A stretch of 64,000 nucleotides of DNA from Sphingomonas sp. R647 (GTDB taxonomy: Bacteria > Pseudomonadota > Alphaproteobacteria > Sphingomonadales > Sphingomonadaceae), in the NCBI RefSeq assembly GCF_020177055.1, contig NZ_JAIQXT010000003.1:434001-498000 (forward strand), written 5' to 3'. The notes under the pieces are model-generated. The model searched no databases. It worked only from the letters and a program-made list of their open reading frames with translations, and was not told the origin of the DNA. The translations under genes and the position numbers were made by a program. Positions 42,281-52,854 of the stretch are shown here, one piece after another. Within the stretch, counting starts at the first letter, position 1. The number at the start of each line of letters is the position of its first letter.

Positions 42281-43219
42281 ATGAACCGTTCGCGCCTGCT
42301 TCTTTTCGCCCTCGCGCTCTCGGCGAGCATTGCCTGTCCCGTTGCCGCGCAGGAGGCTGCGCCTGACGCGACCGAGGAGGTGGTCGTCACCGCCCGCAAC
42401 TCCGGCGCGCCGATGTGGACCGTTCGGACTCCCGCCGGGGTCGTGCTGGTCGTAGGCGAGATGCGCAATGTCCCCAAAGCAACGCCCTGGTATCCCGACC
42501 GGCTGGAAAAAGCGGCCGGCGGCGCACAGCGCATCATCCTCGGTACCAAGGCCAAGGTGTCGCCGGGCGACATCCTGCGGCTGATCTTTTCGGGCGGAAA
42601 GCTGACCAAGTTGCCCGACGGGCGCGTCGCCGCCGACTATCTCGACGCGCAGCGGCTGGCGCGGTTGCGCGCGATCGAGGCGCGTTACGAACAGGACTAT
42701 GATCGGCGCAATTTCCTGATCACGTCGTTCGACCTGCTCTCGCGCCGGCTGGCGTTCAGCAAGGACACGGGGGACGATGCGACCGATGTCGTGCGCAAGG
42801 CGGCGCGGCGCGGCGACATCCCCACCCGACCGGTCGGCGAAGTGCGCGGCGAGGACATGCTCGACAATCTGTTCGCCGCATCACCGGAAACGCATATCCC
42901 ATGCCTCGACGCTGCGATGACAGCGGCAGAGGTCGGCCCCGAGATCGTGCTTGCGCGCGGCAAGGCCTGGACCGGCTACGACGTCCCTGCGGTGATGGCG
43001 AACCCGCTGGAGACGGCGTTGGGCCGCTGCTGGCCCTGGACCGACACTAATCTCGGGGCGGAATTGCGCGGGCAGTGGGTCGTCGCGCTCGATGAGGCGG
43101 TCGCCCAGCCGGGCGTGACGCTTGCGGTTGTGCCGATCCGGGTGCTGGCGGAGGAGGGCGGGGTGCTCGACCAGCTCAAGGCGCGCGGCCTGGACATCAG
43201 CGGACCGCGCTGGCGTTAG
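42281..43219 (+). CDS. TraB/GumN-like exported protein with degenerate motif
   Basis: 312 aa. The signal peptide ends CPVAAQ (about residue 24). The sequence APMWTVRTPAGVVLVVGEMR-NVP and the later HIPCLDAAMTAAEVGPEIVL-ARGKAW, DNLFAASPETH and GVLDQLKARGLDISGP fit the GumN/TraB fold. In typical members the first motif is GTxH; here it reads GEMR, so the conserved His is missing. Start ATG 42281 gives the signal peptide. It ends 4 nt inside the convergent PMT-like gene. Confidence 0.7.
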   Translation: MNRSRLLLFALALSASIACPVAAQEAAPDATEEVVVTARNSGAPMWTVRTPAGVVLVVGEMRNVPKATPWYPDRLEKAAGGAQRIILGTKAKVSPGDILRLIFSGGKLTKLPDGRVAADYLDAQRLARLRAIEARYEQDYDRRNFLITSFDLLSRRLAFSKDTGDDATDVVRKAARRGDIPTRPVGEVRGEDMLDNLFAASPETHIPCLDAAMTAAEVGPEIVLARGKAWTGYDVPAVMANPLETALGRCWPWTDTNLGAELRGQWVVALDEAVAQPGVTLAVVPIRVLAEEGGVLDQLKARGLDISGPRWR

Positions 43220-44454
43220 GCCCAGCCGGGCAGCCACATCCAGCGCGTAAACGCCCGCGTGCTCGTCAAATCCTGCGCCGCGATGATCGGGTAGAAATAG
43301 GCGAATAGCCCGACCGCGGGGAGCAGCAGCCACTCGTCGCGGCGCTTCAGTACGTCGCGCCAATGGTGGAAGGCGACCGCCAGCACCGCGCACAGGATGA
43401 TGCTGGGCAGATAATAGTAATAAAAGAACCCAAGCGACTTGGGGATCACCGCCCACACCCCGAGCGAGAACGTCCACAGGATCGCGGCGGCAAGCGGCGC
43501 GCCCGCCTTGTCCCGCAATCCCGCCCACCAGCACGCCGCGACCGCTACAAGGCCGGTCCACAGGATCGCCGGATTACCGATCAGCAGCACCCCGCGCATT
43601 GCCCCCTGATCCGGCTCATAGAAATACCAGATCGGGCGCAGCATCAGCGGCCAGGTCCACCAGCTCGACTGGTAGTTATGCGCCGCCAGCACCTGCGTCT
43701 GCAGCGCCAGCATCTCGAACTGGAACGGGATCAGCCGCGCCAGCGTCATCGGGTTGGTGGCGTAGAAAAAGGCGGGGGCGAAGGTCGCGAAGTAGGTGGC
43801 GATGCTGACCACGCCCATCACGGCAAGCGCGGGCAGCCAGTGCATCCCCCCGAAGCGTGCGCGGTCACGGTGCCGCAGCCAGAGAAAGGCGACTCCGGCC
43901 AGTGCGACATAGGGCACCGCCGCCCACTTCACCCCGACCGCCGCCCCGAACAGCACCGCGCACCCGAGCCAATAGCCCCAAGCCCGCCTCGACTCGGCGC
44001 GCATTGCGGCGAGGAAGGCGACCCCGGCCCAGACCAGAAACCCGCCCATGAATATGTCGAGCATCCCGATCCGCGCCTGCACGAACACCATCTGCCCCAG
44101 CATCGCAAAGATCGCGGCGAACAGCGCCGGCCGGGTCGCGCGGGTCAGCAACAGCGTAAAGGAATAGACCCCGGCGATCGTCGCGCTGCCGAACAGCGTC
44201 GAAAACAGCCGCCACCCCAGCGCATTATCGCCGATCAGATGAATGCCCAACGCAATCAGCGACTTGCCCAGCATCGGATGTTCGGGATTGGTGATGTGCG
44301 TGAAGTCGAGCAGCACCCGAGCGGCGGTGACGTAGTGCACTTCGTCGAACAACAGGATGCTCGGGCGCTCGACGCCGATGGCGAACAGGATCTGCGCAAC
44401 GACCGCGAGAAGCAGGCCGAGCAGGACGGGGCGCTGTTCGAGACGGTCGAGCAT
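43216..44454 (-). CDS. PMT/GT39-like phospholipid-carrier-dependent glycosyltransferase
   Basis: 412 aa with about ten TM segments. The first periplasmic loop has the catalytic acidic pair in LLFDEVHYVTAARVL and TNPEHPMLGKSLIALGIHL, the signature of protein O-mannosyltransferase/GT39 proteins. Later parts (PVMWYF-like RPIWYFYEPDQGAMRGVLLI, NPAILWTGLVAVAACWWAGL, KSLGFFYYYYLPSIILCAVL) also fit. It should move a sugar from a polyprenyl phosphate to a protein or other acceptor in the periplasm. The GT2-GtrA enzyme nearby could supply the donor. Confidence 0.87.
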   Translation of the reverse strand: MLDRLEQRPVLLGLLLAVVAQILFAIGVERPSILLFDEVHYVTAARVLLDFTHITNPEHPMLGKSLIALGIHLIGDNALGWRLFSTLFGSATIAGVYSFTLLLTRATRPALFAAIFAMLGQMVFVQARIGMLDIFMGGFLVWAGVAFLAAMRAESRRAWGYWLGCAVLFGAAVGVKWAAVPYVALAGVAFLWLRHRDRARFGGMHWLPALAVMGVVSIATYFATFAPAFFYATNPMTLARLIPFQFEMLALQTQVLAAHNYQSSWWTWPLMLRPIWYFYEPDQGAMRGVLLIGNPAILWTGLVAVAACWWAGLRDKAGAPLAAAILWTFSLGVWAVIPKSLGFFYYYYLPSIILCAVLAVAFHHWRDVLKRRDEWLLLPAVGLFAYFYPIIAAQDLTSTRAFTRWMWLPGWA

Positions 44455-44536
44455 TGGGCGAGTCGATAGCTGAGCTTCGCGCCTGCGTCACCCGTTGCGC
44501 TTGCGCCCGCGCGCCATCCGCTTCTAGAGGGAAGCC

Positions 44537-45745
44537 ATGAAGCGCCGCACCGGACAAGATCGCAGCATCACCCGCAACTGGAAGCCCGCAACGCTCGCGG
44601 TGCGCGGTGGGACCGCGCGCAGCGAATGGGGGGAGACGAGCGAAGCGCTCTTCCTCACCTCGGGCTATGCCTATGACTGTGCCGGGGACGCCGCCGCGCG
44701 CTTCGCCGGCGAGCAGCAGGGCATGACCTATTCGCGGCTGCAGAACCCGACGGTCGAGATGCTCGAACATCGCATCGCGCTGCTCGAAGGGGCCGAGGCG
44801 TGCCGCGCGACCGCATCCGGCATGGCGGCCATGACCGCGGCGTTGCTGTGCCAGCTGTCGGCGGGCGACCATCTCGTCGGCGGGCGCGCTGCGTTCGGAT
44901 CGTGCCGCTGGCTGACCGACACGCTGATGCCGCGCTTCGGGATCGAGACGACGGTGGTCGACGCGCGTGATCCCCAGCAATTCGTCGACGCAATCCGCCC
45001 GAATACCAAGGTGTTCTTCTTCGAAACCCCGGCCAACCCGACGATGGACATCGTCGACCTCAAAGCCGTGTGTGACATCGCACGCGAACGGGGCATCACG
45101 ACCGTGGTCGACAACGCCTTCGCCACACCCGCGCTGCAGCGGCCGATGGAGTTCGGCGCAGACGTGGTCGCCTATAGCGCGACCAAGATGATGGACGGGC
45201 AGGGCCGCGTGCTCGCGGGCGCGATCTGCGGCACCGAGGAGTTCATCACCAACACGCTGCTGCCCTTCCACCGCAACACCGGGCCGACGCTGAGCGCGTT
45301 CAATGCCTGGGTGGTGCTCAAGGGGCTGGAGACGCTCGACCTGCGCATCCGCCGCCAGAGCGAGAATGCGATGAAGGTCGCGCGCTTCCTTGAAGGCCGC
45401 GTGCCGCTGGTCAACTATCCCGGCCTGCCCAGCCATCCGCAGCACGCGCTGGCGATGAGCCAGATGGCAGCGGTCGGCCCGATCTTCTCGTTCGAACTCG
45501 ATGGCGGGCGCACTCAGGCGCACGGGCTGCTCGACGCGCTCGGCCTCATCGACATTTCGAACAATATCGGCGATTCCCGGTCGTTGATGACTCACCCCGC
45601 CTCCACCACGCACAGCGGCGTCGCCGAAGAACAGCGGCTGCTGATGGGCGTGCGCGAAGGGATGCTTCGGCTCAATGTGGGGCTTGAGGATGCCGACGAC
45701 GTGATCGCCGACCTCGATCAGGCGCTGGCGGCGGTTGGTCTATGA
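44537..45745 (+). CDS. metZ: O-succinylhomoserine sulfhydrylase
   Basis: 402 aa, Cys/Met-metabolism PLP enzyme family. The PLP lysine is at about 217 in VAYSATKMMDGQGRVLAGAI. Other landmarks are TYSRLQNPTVEMLEHRIALL, ATASGMAAMTAALLCQLSAG, SCRWLTDTLMPRFGIETTVV and MTHPASTTHSGVAEEQRLLM. The use of SKATKYMDGQGR-like sequence (here SATKMMDGQGR) and the conserved start RNWKPATLAVRGGTARSEWG identify MetZ, which makes homocysteine from O-succinylhomoserine and sulfide. It overlaps apaG by 4 nt. Confidence 0.95.
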   Translation: MKRRTGQDRSITRNWKPATLAVRGGTARSEWGETSEALFLTSGYAYDCAGDAAARFAGEQQGMTYSRLQNPTVEMLEHRIALLEGAEACRATASGMAAMTAALLCQLSAGDHLVGGRAAFGSCRWLTDTLMPRFGIETTVVDARDPQQFVDAIRPNTKVFFFETPANPTMDIVDLKAVCDIARERGITTVVDNAFATPALQRPMEFGADVVAYSATKMMDGQGRVLAGAICGTEEFITNTLLPFHRNTGPTLSAFNAWVVLKGLETLDLRIRRQSENAMKVARFLEGRVPLVNYPGLPSHPQHALAMSQMAAVGPIFSFELDGGRTQAHGLLDALGLIDISNNIGDSRSLMTHPASTTHSGVAEEQRLLMGVREGMLRLNVGLEDADDVIADLDQALAAVGL

Positions 45746-46140
45746 AGGCGCTGTTCGGCCAGGAGGCGGTCACCCGCGACATCACGGTGCGCGTGTCGGT
45801 CAGCTACCTGTCCGATCAATCCGAACCCGGCCGCGGCCGCTGGTTCTGGGCCTATCATATCCGCATCGAAAACGACGCGCACCAGGCGGTGCAGCTGCTC
45901 TCGCGCCGCTGGACGATCACCGACGGGCGCGGCAGCCAGCATATGGTCGAGGGCGAGGGCGTCGTCGGCGAACAGCCGATGATCGCACCCGGATCGAGCT
46001 ATGACTATGTCTCCGGCTGCCCGTTGACCACGCCCACCGGCTGGATGGAGGGCAGCTATGTGATGGTCGGCGCCGACGGCCATGAATTCGACGTCGCGAT
46101 CCCCCGCTTCGCGCTGCGTGCGCCGGCGGTGGCGGAGTAA
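45742..46140 (+). CDS. apaG: ApaG protein (Co2+/Mg2+ efflux-associated, FN3-like)
   Basis: 132 aa, single ApaG beta-sandwich domain: ITVRVSVSYLSDQSEPGRGR, WFWAYHIRIENDAHQAVQLL, SRRWTITDGRGSQHMVEGEG-VVGEQPMIAPGSSYDYVSG and GWMEGSYVMVG. ApaG is linked to Co/Mg resistance in enterics, but its biochemical role is unsettled. The start overlaps the metZ stop (ATGA at 45742), so the two are translationally coupled. Confidence 0.95.
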   Translation: MKALFGQEAVTRDITVRVSVSYLSDQSEPGRGRWFWAYHIRIENDAHQAVQLLSRRWTITDGRGSQHMVEGEGVVGEQPMIAPGSSYDYVSGCPLTTPTGWMEGSYVMVGADGHEFDVAIPRFALRAPAVAE

Positions 46141-46143
46141 GGC

Positions 46144-46938
46144 ATGAAGCGCACCCATCTCCCCCTCAACGGCCTGCGCGTGCTCGACGCGGCGGCGCGG
46201 CATCTGTCCTTCACCCGCGCGGCGGACGAGCTGGCGGTGACCCCGGCGGCGGTCGGCCAGCAGATTCGCGCGCTTGAGGATACGCTGGGCGTCGTACTGT
46301 TCCGCCGCACGACCAAGGGGCTGGAGCTGACGCCCGAGGCGCATGCCGGGCTCGATGCGCTGCGCGCCGGTTTCCTTCAGTTCGAGGAATCGGTGCGCGC
46401 GATGCAGGCGGGGCAGTCGTCCAAGTCGCTGACCATCGCCGCGCCGCGCGACCTGACCGAAAAATGGCTGATGCCGCGCCTCGCCGAAATCGCGCGCGCC
46501 GACCCCGAACTGCGCTTCGTGCTGATCGCAGCGGACGAGGCGATCGACTTTACCGAGGCCAATCTCGACCTCGCCATCCGCTGGGGCGAAGGTCCCGGCG
46601 AGCATGAGGGCGAGGCGCTGGAGAGTGACGGGATGGTCACTGTCGCCAAGCCCGGCGGACGCGGTGAAACGCCGATCGGCTGGCCGGGCTGCGTCGCGGA
46701 AGATGGCGCGGCGTTGGTCAAGGTCGGCGATGCCGGACTCGCGCTCGACGCCGCAGCCGAAGGGCTGGGTCGCGCGACCGTGCCCGAACTGCTCGCGCGC
46801 GCCGATATCGAAGCGGGCCGGGTCGCAGTGGTCGGCGATCCGATCCCCTCGCGCCTTGGCTATTGGCTGGTCGCGCCGCTGCCGCAGTGGCGGCAGAAAA
46901 AGGTGAAGACGCTGGTCGAGGCGCTGGCGGAGGCGTGA
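46144..46938 (+). CDS. LysR-type transcriptional regulator (GcvA-like), short
   Basis: 264 aa. N-terminal winged helix-turn-helix (PLNGLRVLDAAARHLSFTRA, ADELAVTPAAVGQQIRALED) of the GcvA/AmpR subgroup and a LysR substrate-binding domain (LTIAAPRDLTEKWLMPRLAE, VLIAADEAIDFTEANLDLAI). It is about 35 residues shorter than usual LysR proteins, with part of the second effector subdomain missing. Targets unknown; the gene follows apaG by 3 bp and overlaps the GNAT gene, so it may be co-transcribed with both. Confidence 0.88.
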   Translation: MKRTHLPLNGLRVLDAAARHLSFTRAADELAVTPAAVGQQIRALEDTLGVVLFRRTTKGLELTPEAHAGLDALRAGFLQFEESVRAMQAGQSSKSLTIAAPRDLTEKWLMPRLAEIARADPELRFVLIAADEAIDFTEANLDLAIRWGEGPGEHEGEALESDGMVTVAKPGGRGETPIGWPGCVAEDGAALVKVGDAGLALDAAAEGLGRATVPELLARADIEAGRVAVVGDPIPSRLGYWLVAPLPQWRQKKVKTLVEALAEA

Positions 46939-47471
46939 CTGCGCTTCCCGTGCTTGAAACCGCGCGGCTCAGGCTGCGGGGGATCGTCCCCGATGATGCC
47001 GAGGCGATGTTCCCGGTTTTGTCGGACGCCCCGCTGATGCGCTGGTGGTCCAGCGCACCCCATCGCGATGTTGCCGAGACCCGCGCTTACCTGACCTATG
47101 CGCCCGATCCCGATGACATGCGCAGCTGGGCGATCACGCTTGGCGAGGCCGCTCCGGCGATCGGTTGGGTGACGGTGATACGACGTCGCCCCGGAGTGAA
47201 CGAGATCGGCTATATTCTGGCGCGTGATCATTGGGGGTCCGGGATTGCGCATGAGGCCGTAGCGCGGGTGATCGACCTGCTCTTCCACGACGAAGGCCAG
47301 CGCCGCGTGTTCGCGGATGTCGACCCGGACAATGCCGCGTCGCGGGGCTTGCTCGAGCGGTTGGGTTTCAAGGTCGAAGGCCATCTGCGCGCCGAATGGG
47401 AAACCCATATCGGCGTCCGCGACACGATCATCTACGGCCTGTTGCGCGACGAATGGGCGACGCGCGGCTGA
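46935..47471 (+). CDS. GNAT N-acetyltransferase (RimJ/RimL-like)
   Basis: 178 aa. LPVLETARLRLRGIVPDDAE at the start, IGWVTVIRRRPGVNEIGYIL-ARDHWGSGIAHEAVARVIDL (acetyl-CoA-binding loop), VFADVDPDNAASRGLLERLG and FKVEGHLRAEWETHIGVRDT are those of RimJ/RimL-like GNAT enzymes that acetylate N-terminal or small-molecule amines. GTG 46935 overlaps the LysR stop (GTGA) and is the natural start. Confidence 0.9.
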   Translation: MTALPVLETARLRLRGIVPDDAEAMFPVLSDAPLMRWWSSAPHRDVAETRAYLTYAPDPDDMRSWAITLGEAAPAIGWVTVIRRRPGVNEIGYILARDHWGSGIAHEAVARVIDLLFHDEGQRRVFADVDPDNAASRGLLERLGFKVEGHLRAEWETHIGVRDTIIYGLLRDEWATRG

Positions 47472-47474
47472 CGA

Positions 47475-49778
47475 TCAGCGCCGGGTTGAGGCGCGAATGG
47501 CGTCCACCAGAATCCAGATCAGCAGCGGCACGAACAGTGCCAGCGCGATCGCCATCGCGACCTCGACGCTGCCCATGATCGCGGTGCCGACCTGCTTGTC
47601 CGCCGCCGTTGAAAACAGCAGCGATTTGGGCGCAGTGTCCTCCCCAGCCGCCTTCTCCCCGATCCAATAGATCATCTGACCCGCGCCAAAGATGCCCATG
47701 CCGCCCAGCAACAGGTTGATCCGCAGGTCGCGGCGGGCGCTCTCCTGATCGGCGCGCTGCTGGCGGCGGCGGCGCAGGTCGCTGGCGTGATCCTCCAGGC
47801 TGGCGATCGCGGTGGTCAGCGCTGCCTGTTTGCGATTGGTACCGCGCAGATCCTGCAGCTTGGCGAAGACATCGCGCTCGGTATCGTAGCGGAACGGGTT
47901 GGCGTAGCGGAACCGCTCATAGTCCTCGAACTCGGCGAGCTTGGCCCGATTGATCAACAATTCGGTCGGGTCGCCGGCATCGTCGGGGTCGATCTTCTCG
48001 CGGTCCTGTAACGCCTCCAGGGCCGCGCTGTTGCGCGGAGGGCGTCCGGCGGTCATTGCCGTGATCCGTTCGATCCGCGCCATGCTGCGTTCCTCATGCG
48101 CGCGCGCAAGGAACTCGTTGTGCAGTGCCAGCAGGTGGATCAGGAACGCGTAGGGGCAGGTGCCGATGTAATCGTTGCCGATCTCAAGGCTGCGGCTGCG
48201 CGGGACATAGGTGATCATCGCGCGGTGGTTGGCGTAGCGGACGAAGAAGCGCTCGTCCGACTGTTCGTCGCTGTCGGGATAGATCGGGTCGATGCTGTCC
48301 AGGATCTCCGACGTGTCCTGGTTCATGAAGTCGATGATGTTCTGGTTGAACCCGGCGAGAAACAGATAGTCGAGACAGTCGGCGCGATTCAGCTCGAACG
48401 CCGGCACATGGTGGCGGATCGGGGTCGCCAGCGGTTCGTGTTTCGCATTGAGCAGCTGGACACAGGTGCCTTCGCGCATCGCCTTTTTCAGGCCGTCATG
48501 ATCGTTGGGCTTCAGCAAGACATGGGGCGGCGCACCCCGCACCTTTTTCGCGCCTTCGGCTGGGGCGCGCGCAAATCCACCGGCGGCGAGCATCGCGTCA
48601 TATTCGGCCCGCTTTGTGGCCCAGTTCCAGAAATCGGCCGCCACGCGATCGCGCGGATCGACCTCTTTCTTCTCCTGTTCCTCCGTCGGTTCGCCAAGGT
48701 GAACGCGGCGGGGCGGCAATCCCTTGGCATCGGGCGCGGTCAGGTCGCTGATCTGCTTCTGGTAGGGCGCATAGCATCCATCGCGGACCATCGATTTGCG
48801 CGGGACCGAGGCGAGTCCGGCGGCGTCGAGCGGCATCAACCGGTCGAACAACCGCTCGTCGTGCACGACGAACATGAAGCGCGACTTGGGCACCTTCAGC
48901 CCCGGCACCTCGATGAACGGGACCATGTCGACAAGGCCGGTCTCGAACCCGTGTGCCGGCGCAGGGATATCCAATTCGCGCGCGAGTCGCGGAAAGAGGG
49001 CTCGTGCGTCGCGCGTGAGGCGCTTCTGAACGAACGGCCAGAAGCGTGCCGCGCTGCCGTCCGCATCTTCGACCTTGAGCGTATCGAGCGGGTCGATGCC
49101 GAGCGGCGTGTCGCTGAACACATCGACATAGGGATCAGCGGTCTCGATCAGCGCGGTCAGCAGTTCGGGCTTGAGCGCATATTCCTTGGGCGCGGCCAGC
49201 TTTTGCAGCAGCGACAGGAAATAATAGGTCGATGGATCATAGCCCGACCGCGCGACGCCGTTCTCGTCGAAAACTTCCGCATAATGGTGGTTGAACGACA
49301 GGTGATAGGTGAGCGCACCGTTGTTGTGCGAGACCCAGAAGGTGCGCAGCCCGACGCGGCGCGGATCGTCGAGCGCGGGGGGATGCGCTTCGAACGTTAC
49401 CCCCTCGGTCATCCAGGTCGTGCTCTTCTCGACCTTGAATGTGAGCGGCTCGCTCTGCCGGATCAGCGCGGCGGCGTCTTCGAGGTCGTTGCACTGCGCA
49501 GCGGTGGTGGCGAGCAGATATTCCTGTACCTCACCCTGCGTCTCACGGTCGGCGATGTCGTTGAACAGCGGATCGATCGCATTGCGCAAAGCGAGCGAGG
49601 GGAGGTGGCGCATCTGCGCGCGGCGGAACACCGAAGACGGGAGGTGCTCGACAGCCTTGCGGCCGAGCGCCTGGGCGACCCGGTCGGGCTCGATATAGAG
49701 CGACAGGGTCCAGTAGATCGTCCCCGGAACCGCGGCGTCATAGCTGCCGGGCTTATGCTCCCGTCCCCTGGTCGCCAT
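47475..49778 (-). CDS. Uncharacterised 767-aa protein with C-terminal coiled coil and two TM helices
   Basis: No family recognised. The first 600 residues look globular (SLYIEPDRVAQALGRKAVEH; TFWVSHNNGALTYHLSFNHH; FLLAGFNQN-type FLFLAGFNQNIIDFMNQDT; ANHRAMITYVPRSRSLEIGN). A charged, coiled-coil-like stretch (about 655-690, IASLEDHASDLRRRRQQRAD) leads to two C-terminal TM helices (LLLGGMGIFGAGQMIYWIGE; MGSVEVAMAIALALFVPLLI). This stalk-plus-two-TM layout recalls CorA-type proteins, but the GMN motif is absent, so transport is speculation. The start overlaps the end of the upstream GNAT-fold gene by 26 nt, so the two are coupled. ATG 49778 (MATRGREHKPGSYDAAVPGT) was chosen. Confidence 0.75.
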   Translation of the reverse strand: MATRGREHKPGSYDAAVPGTIYWTLSLYIEPDRVAQALGRKAVEHLPSSVFRRAQMRHLPSLALRNAIDPLFNDIADRETQGEVQEYLLATTAAQCNDLEDAAALIRQSEPLTFKVEKSTTWMTEGVTFEAHPPALDDPRRVGLRTFWVSHNNGALTYHLSFNHHYAEVFDENGVARSGYDPSTYYFLSLLQKLAAPKEYALKPELLTALIETADPYVDVFSDTPLGIDPLDTLKVEDADGSAARFWPFVQKRLTRDARALFPRLARELDIPAPAHGFETGLVDMVPFIEVPGLKVPKSRFMFVVHDERLFDRLMPLDAAGLASVPRKSMVRDGCYAPYQKQISDLTAPDAKGLPPRRVHLGEPTEEQEKKEVDPRDRVAADFWNWATKRAEYDAMLAAGGFARAPAEGAKKVRGAPPHVLLKPNDHDGLKKAMREGTCVQLLNAKHEPLATPIRHHVPAFELNRADCLDYLFLAGFNQNIIDFMNQDTSEILDSIDPIYPDSDEQSDERFFVRYANHRAMITYVPRSRSLEIGNDYIGTCPYAFLIHLLALHNEFLARAHEERSMARIERITAMTAGRPPRNSAALEALQDREKIDPDDAGDPTELLINRAKLAEFEDYERFRYANPFRYDTERDVFAKLQDLRGTNRKQAALTTAIASLEDHASDLRRRRQQRADQESARRDLRINLLLGGMGIFGAGQMIYWIGEKAAGEDTAPKSLLFSTAADKQVGTAIMGSVEVAMAIALALFVPLLIWILVDAIRASTRR

Positions 49779-50670
49779 GTCTGCAAGCCTCCCGTGCGAG
49801 ATCGCGGAAAAAGTCGAAATCGGGGCGCGGCGTCGCCGCCAGCCGGGCGAGCGCCGGTGCCATCGGCAGCAGCGCGACCGGATCGGCGCGGGCGGCGAGT
49901 GCATCCAGCTGCTGCGCCGCTGGCCCGCCGGGGGCCTCCGCTTCGCCCTTGAGCACCGAAATCCCGAAGAAGCTCTGCAAATGATCGCGCAGCAGCGCTG
50001 CGGGAACGGCGTCGCCCGGATAGCTGATCGCGGCGTAGATCAGCCCGTCATCGGGATGCTGCTCGGCCGACAGCGCTGGCTGAACATAGGGGAAATCGAC
50101 CACCCGCGCCCCGATCCGCGCCCAGATGGCGAGACGATCGACCTGATCCAGTCCCGAATGGTCGCTGTCCGCAGCATAGGCTTCAGCGGTCAGGCGCAGC
50201 GGGTCATTCTGTTCGATGAACAGCACCGGCGCGGGGCCGTCCGGATCGAGGTCCAGCACGCTCAGCGCGGTGCGGCGGACATCGGCGAGGATGCGGCGCA
50301 GCAGCCCGCGCCCGCGCGCGGCCGCTTCGACATAGACATAGTTGAGCGCGACTGTCGCAGGGGCAGGGGCGTCGCCTGCGGTAGTGGCGGCGAGGAAGTT
50401 CGCACCGCCGAGCAGCACGCCGTCGGCATCCTCGAACGCCATGGCCACTTCGCAATGGCGGCGGCCATAGGCGTTGCGGTGCGTTTCATTGAGCGCGAGG
50501 CACTGGACGAACCCGTCAAACTCCTCACGCTCATCGGGCAAGATGAAGGCGCGGTCATAGCCGTCGAAAAACCGGCGCAGCACCGGCGAATGCGGGTCGC
50601 TGGTCGCGCTGACGCGGACCCCGTCGTCCCAGGTCCATGAAAGATCGGCGACGGGCGTGGACAGGCTCAT
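49753..50670 (-). CDS. GNAT-fold protein of unknown substrate, partner of the 767-aa membrane protein
   Basis: 305 aa. The middle region looks like a GNAT fold: CEVAMAFEDADGVLLGGANF as a beta strand pair, TVALNYVYVEAAARGRGLLR-RIL as the acetyl-CoA pyrophosphate-binding loop (RGRGLL close to the R-x-x-G-x-G/A consensus), and VLFIEQNDPLRLTAEAYAAD after it. The C-terminal half contains WARIGARVVDFPYVQPALSA, likely an acceptor-site part. The N-terminus (LSWTWDDGVRVSATSDPHSP) has no signal. It lies 17 bp after parE's neighbouring gap and overlaps the next gene by 26 nt. Confidence 0.75.
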   Translation of the reverse strand: MSLSTPVADLSWTWDDGVRVSATSDPHSPVLRRFFDGYDRAFILPDEREEFDGFVQCLALNETHRNAYGRRHCEVAMAFEDADGVLLGGANFLAATTAGDAPAPATVALNYVYVEAAARGRGLLRRILADVRRTALSVLDLDPDGPAPVLFIEQNDPLRLTAEAYAADSDHSGLDQVDRLAIWARIGARVVDFPYVQPALSAEQHPDDGLIYAAISYPGDAVPAALLRDHLQSFFGISVLKGEAEAPGGPAAQQLDALAARADPVALLPMAPALARLAATPRPDFDFFRDLAREACRHGDQGTGA

Positions 50671-50724
50671 GCCGTCATTCTTGTCACGCGCCGCCCCGCC
50701 CCGCAATGGCAGGACCGGCCCATG

Positions 50725-52716
<1,992 letters not shown>

Positions 52717-52854
52717 CTAGTCCTCCCCATGCTCCGGGGCAAGCGCGGGTGTTGCTGCACGGCAACATGATCCCGGAAATTTGGAACGGGTCGGGAAAGA
52801 AGCGCGGTTTGCCTCGTTAAGCCCCGGCAAGTTCACAAATGGAGTATCCTGTAG

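Noticed and set aside
44455..44536. A SAM-II or other SAM riboswitch before metZ
   Set aside because: The gap is 82 bp and shows no SAM-II-like core or pseudoknot pairing that I can find.
48096..49952. A 618-codon open frame on the plus strand
   Set aside because: Antisense to the 767-aa gene. I preferred the minus frame because it has natural amino-acid composition, TM helices at the end and overlap with a GNAT-like gene; the plus frame is rich in Arg/Gly/His/Gln.
52776..52802. An EcfG promoter before the outer-membrane barrel gene
   Set aside because: GGAAC is present, but at 16-17 nt spacing the downstream element reads CGGT or similar, not CGTT.
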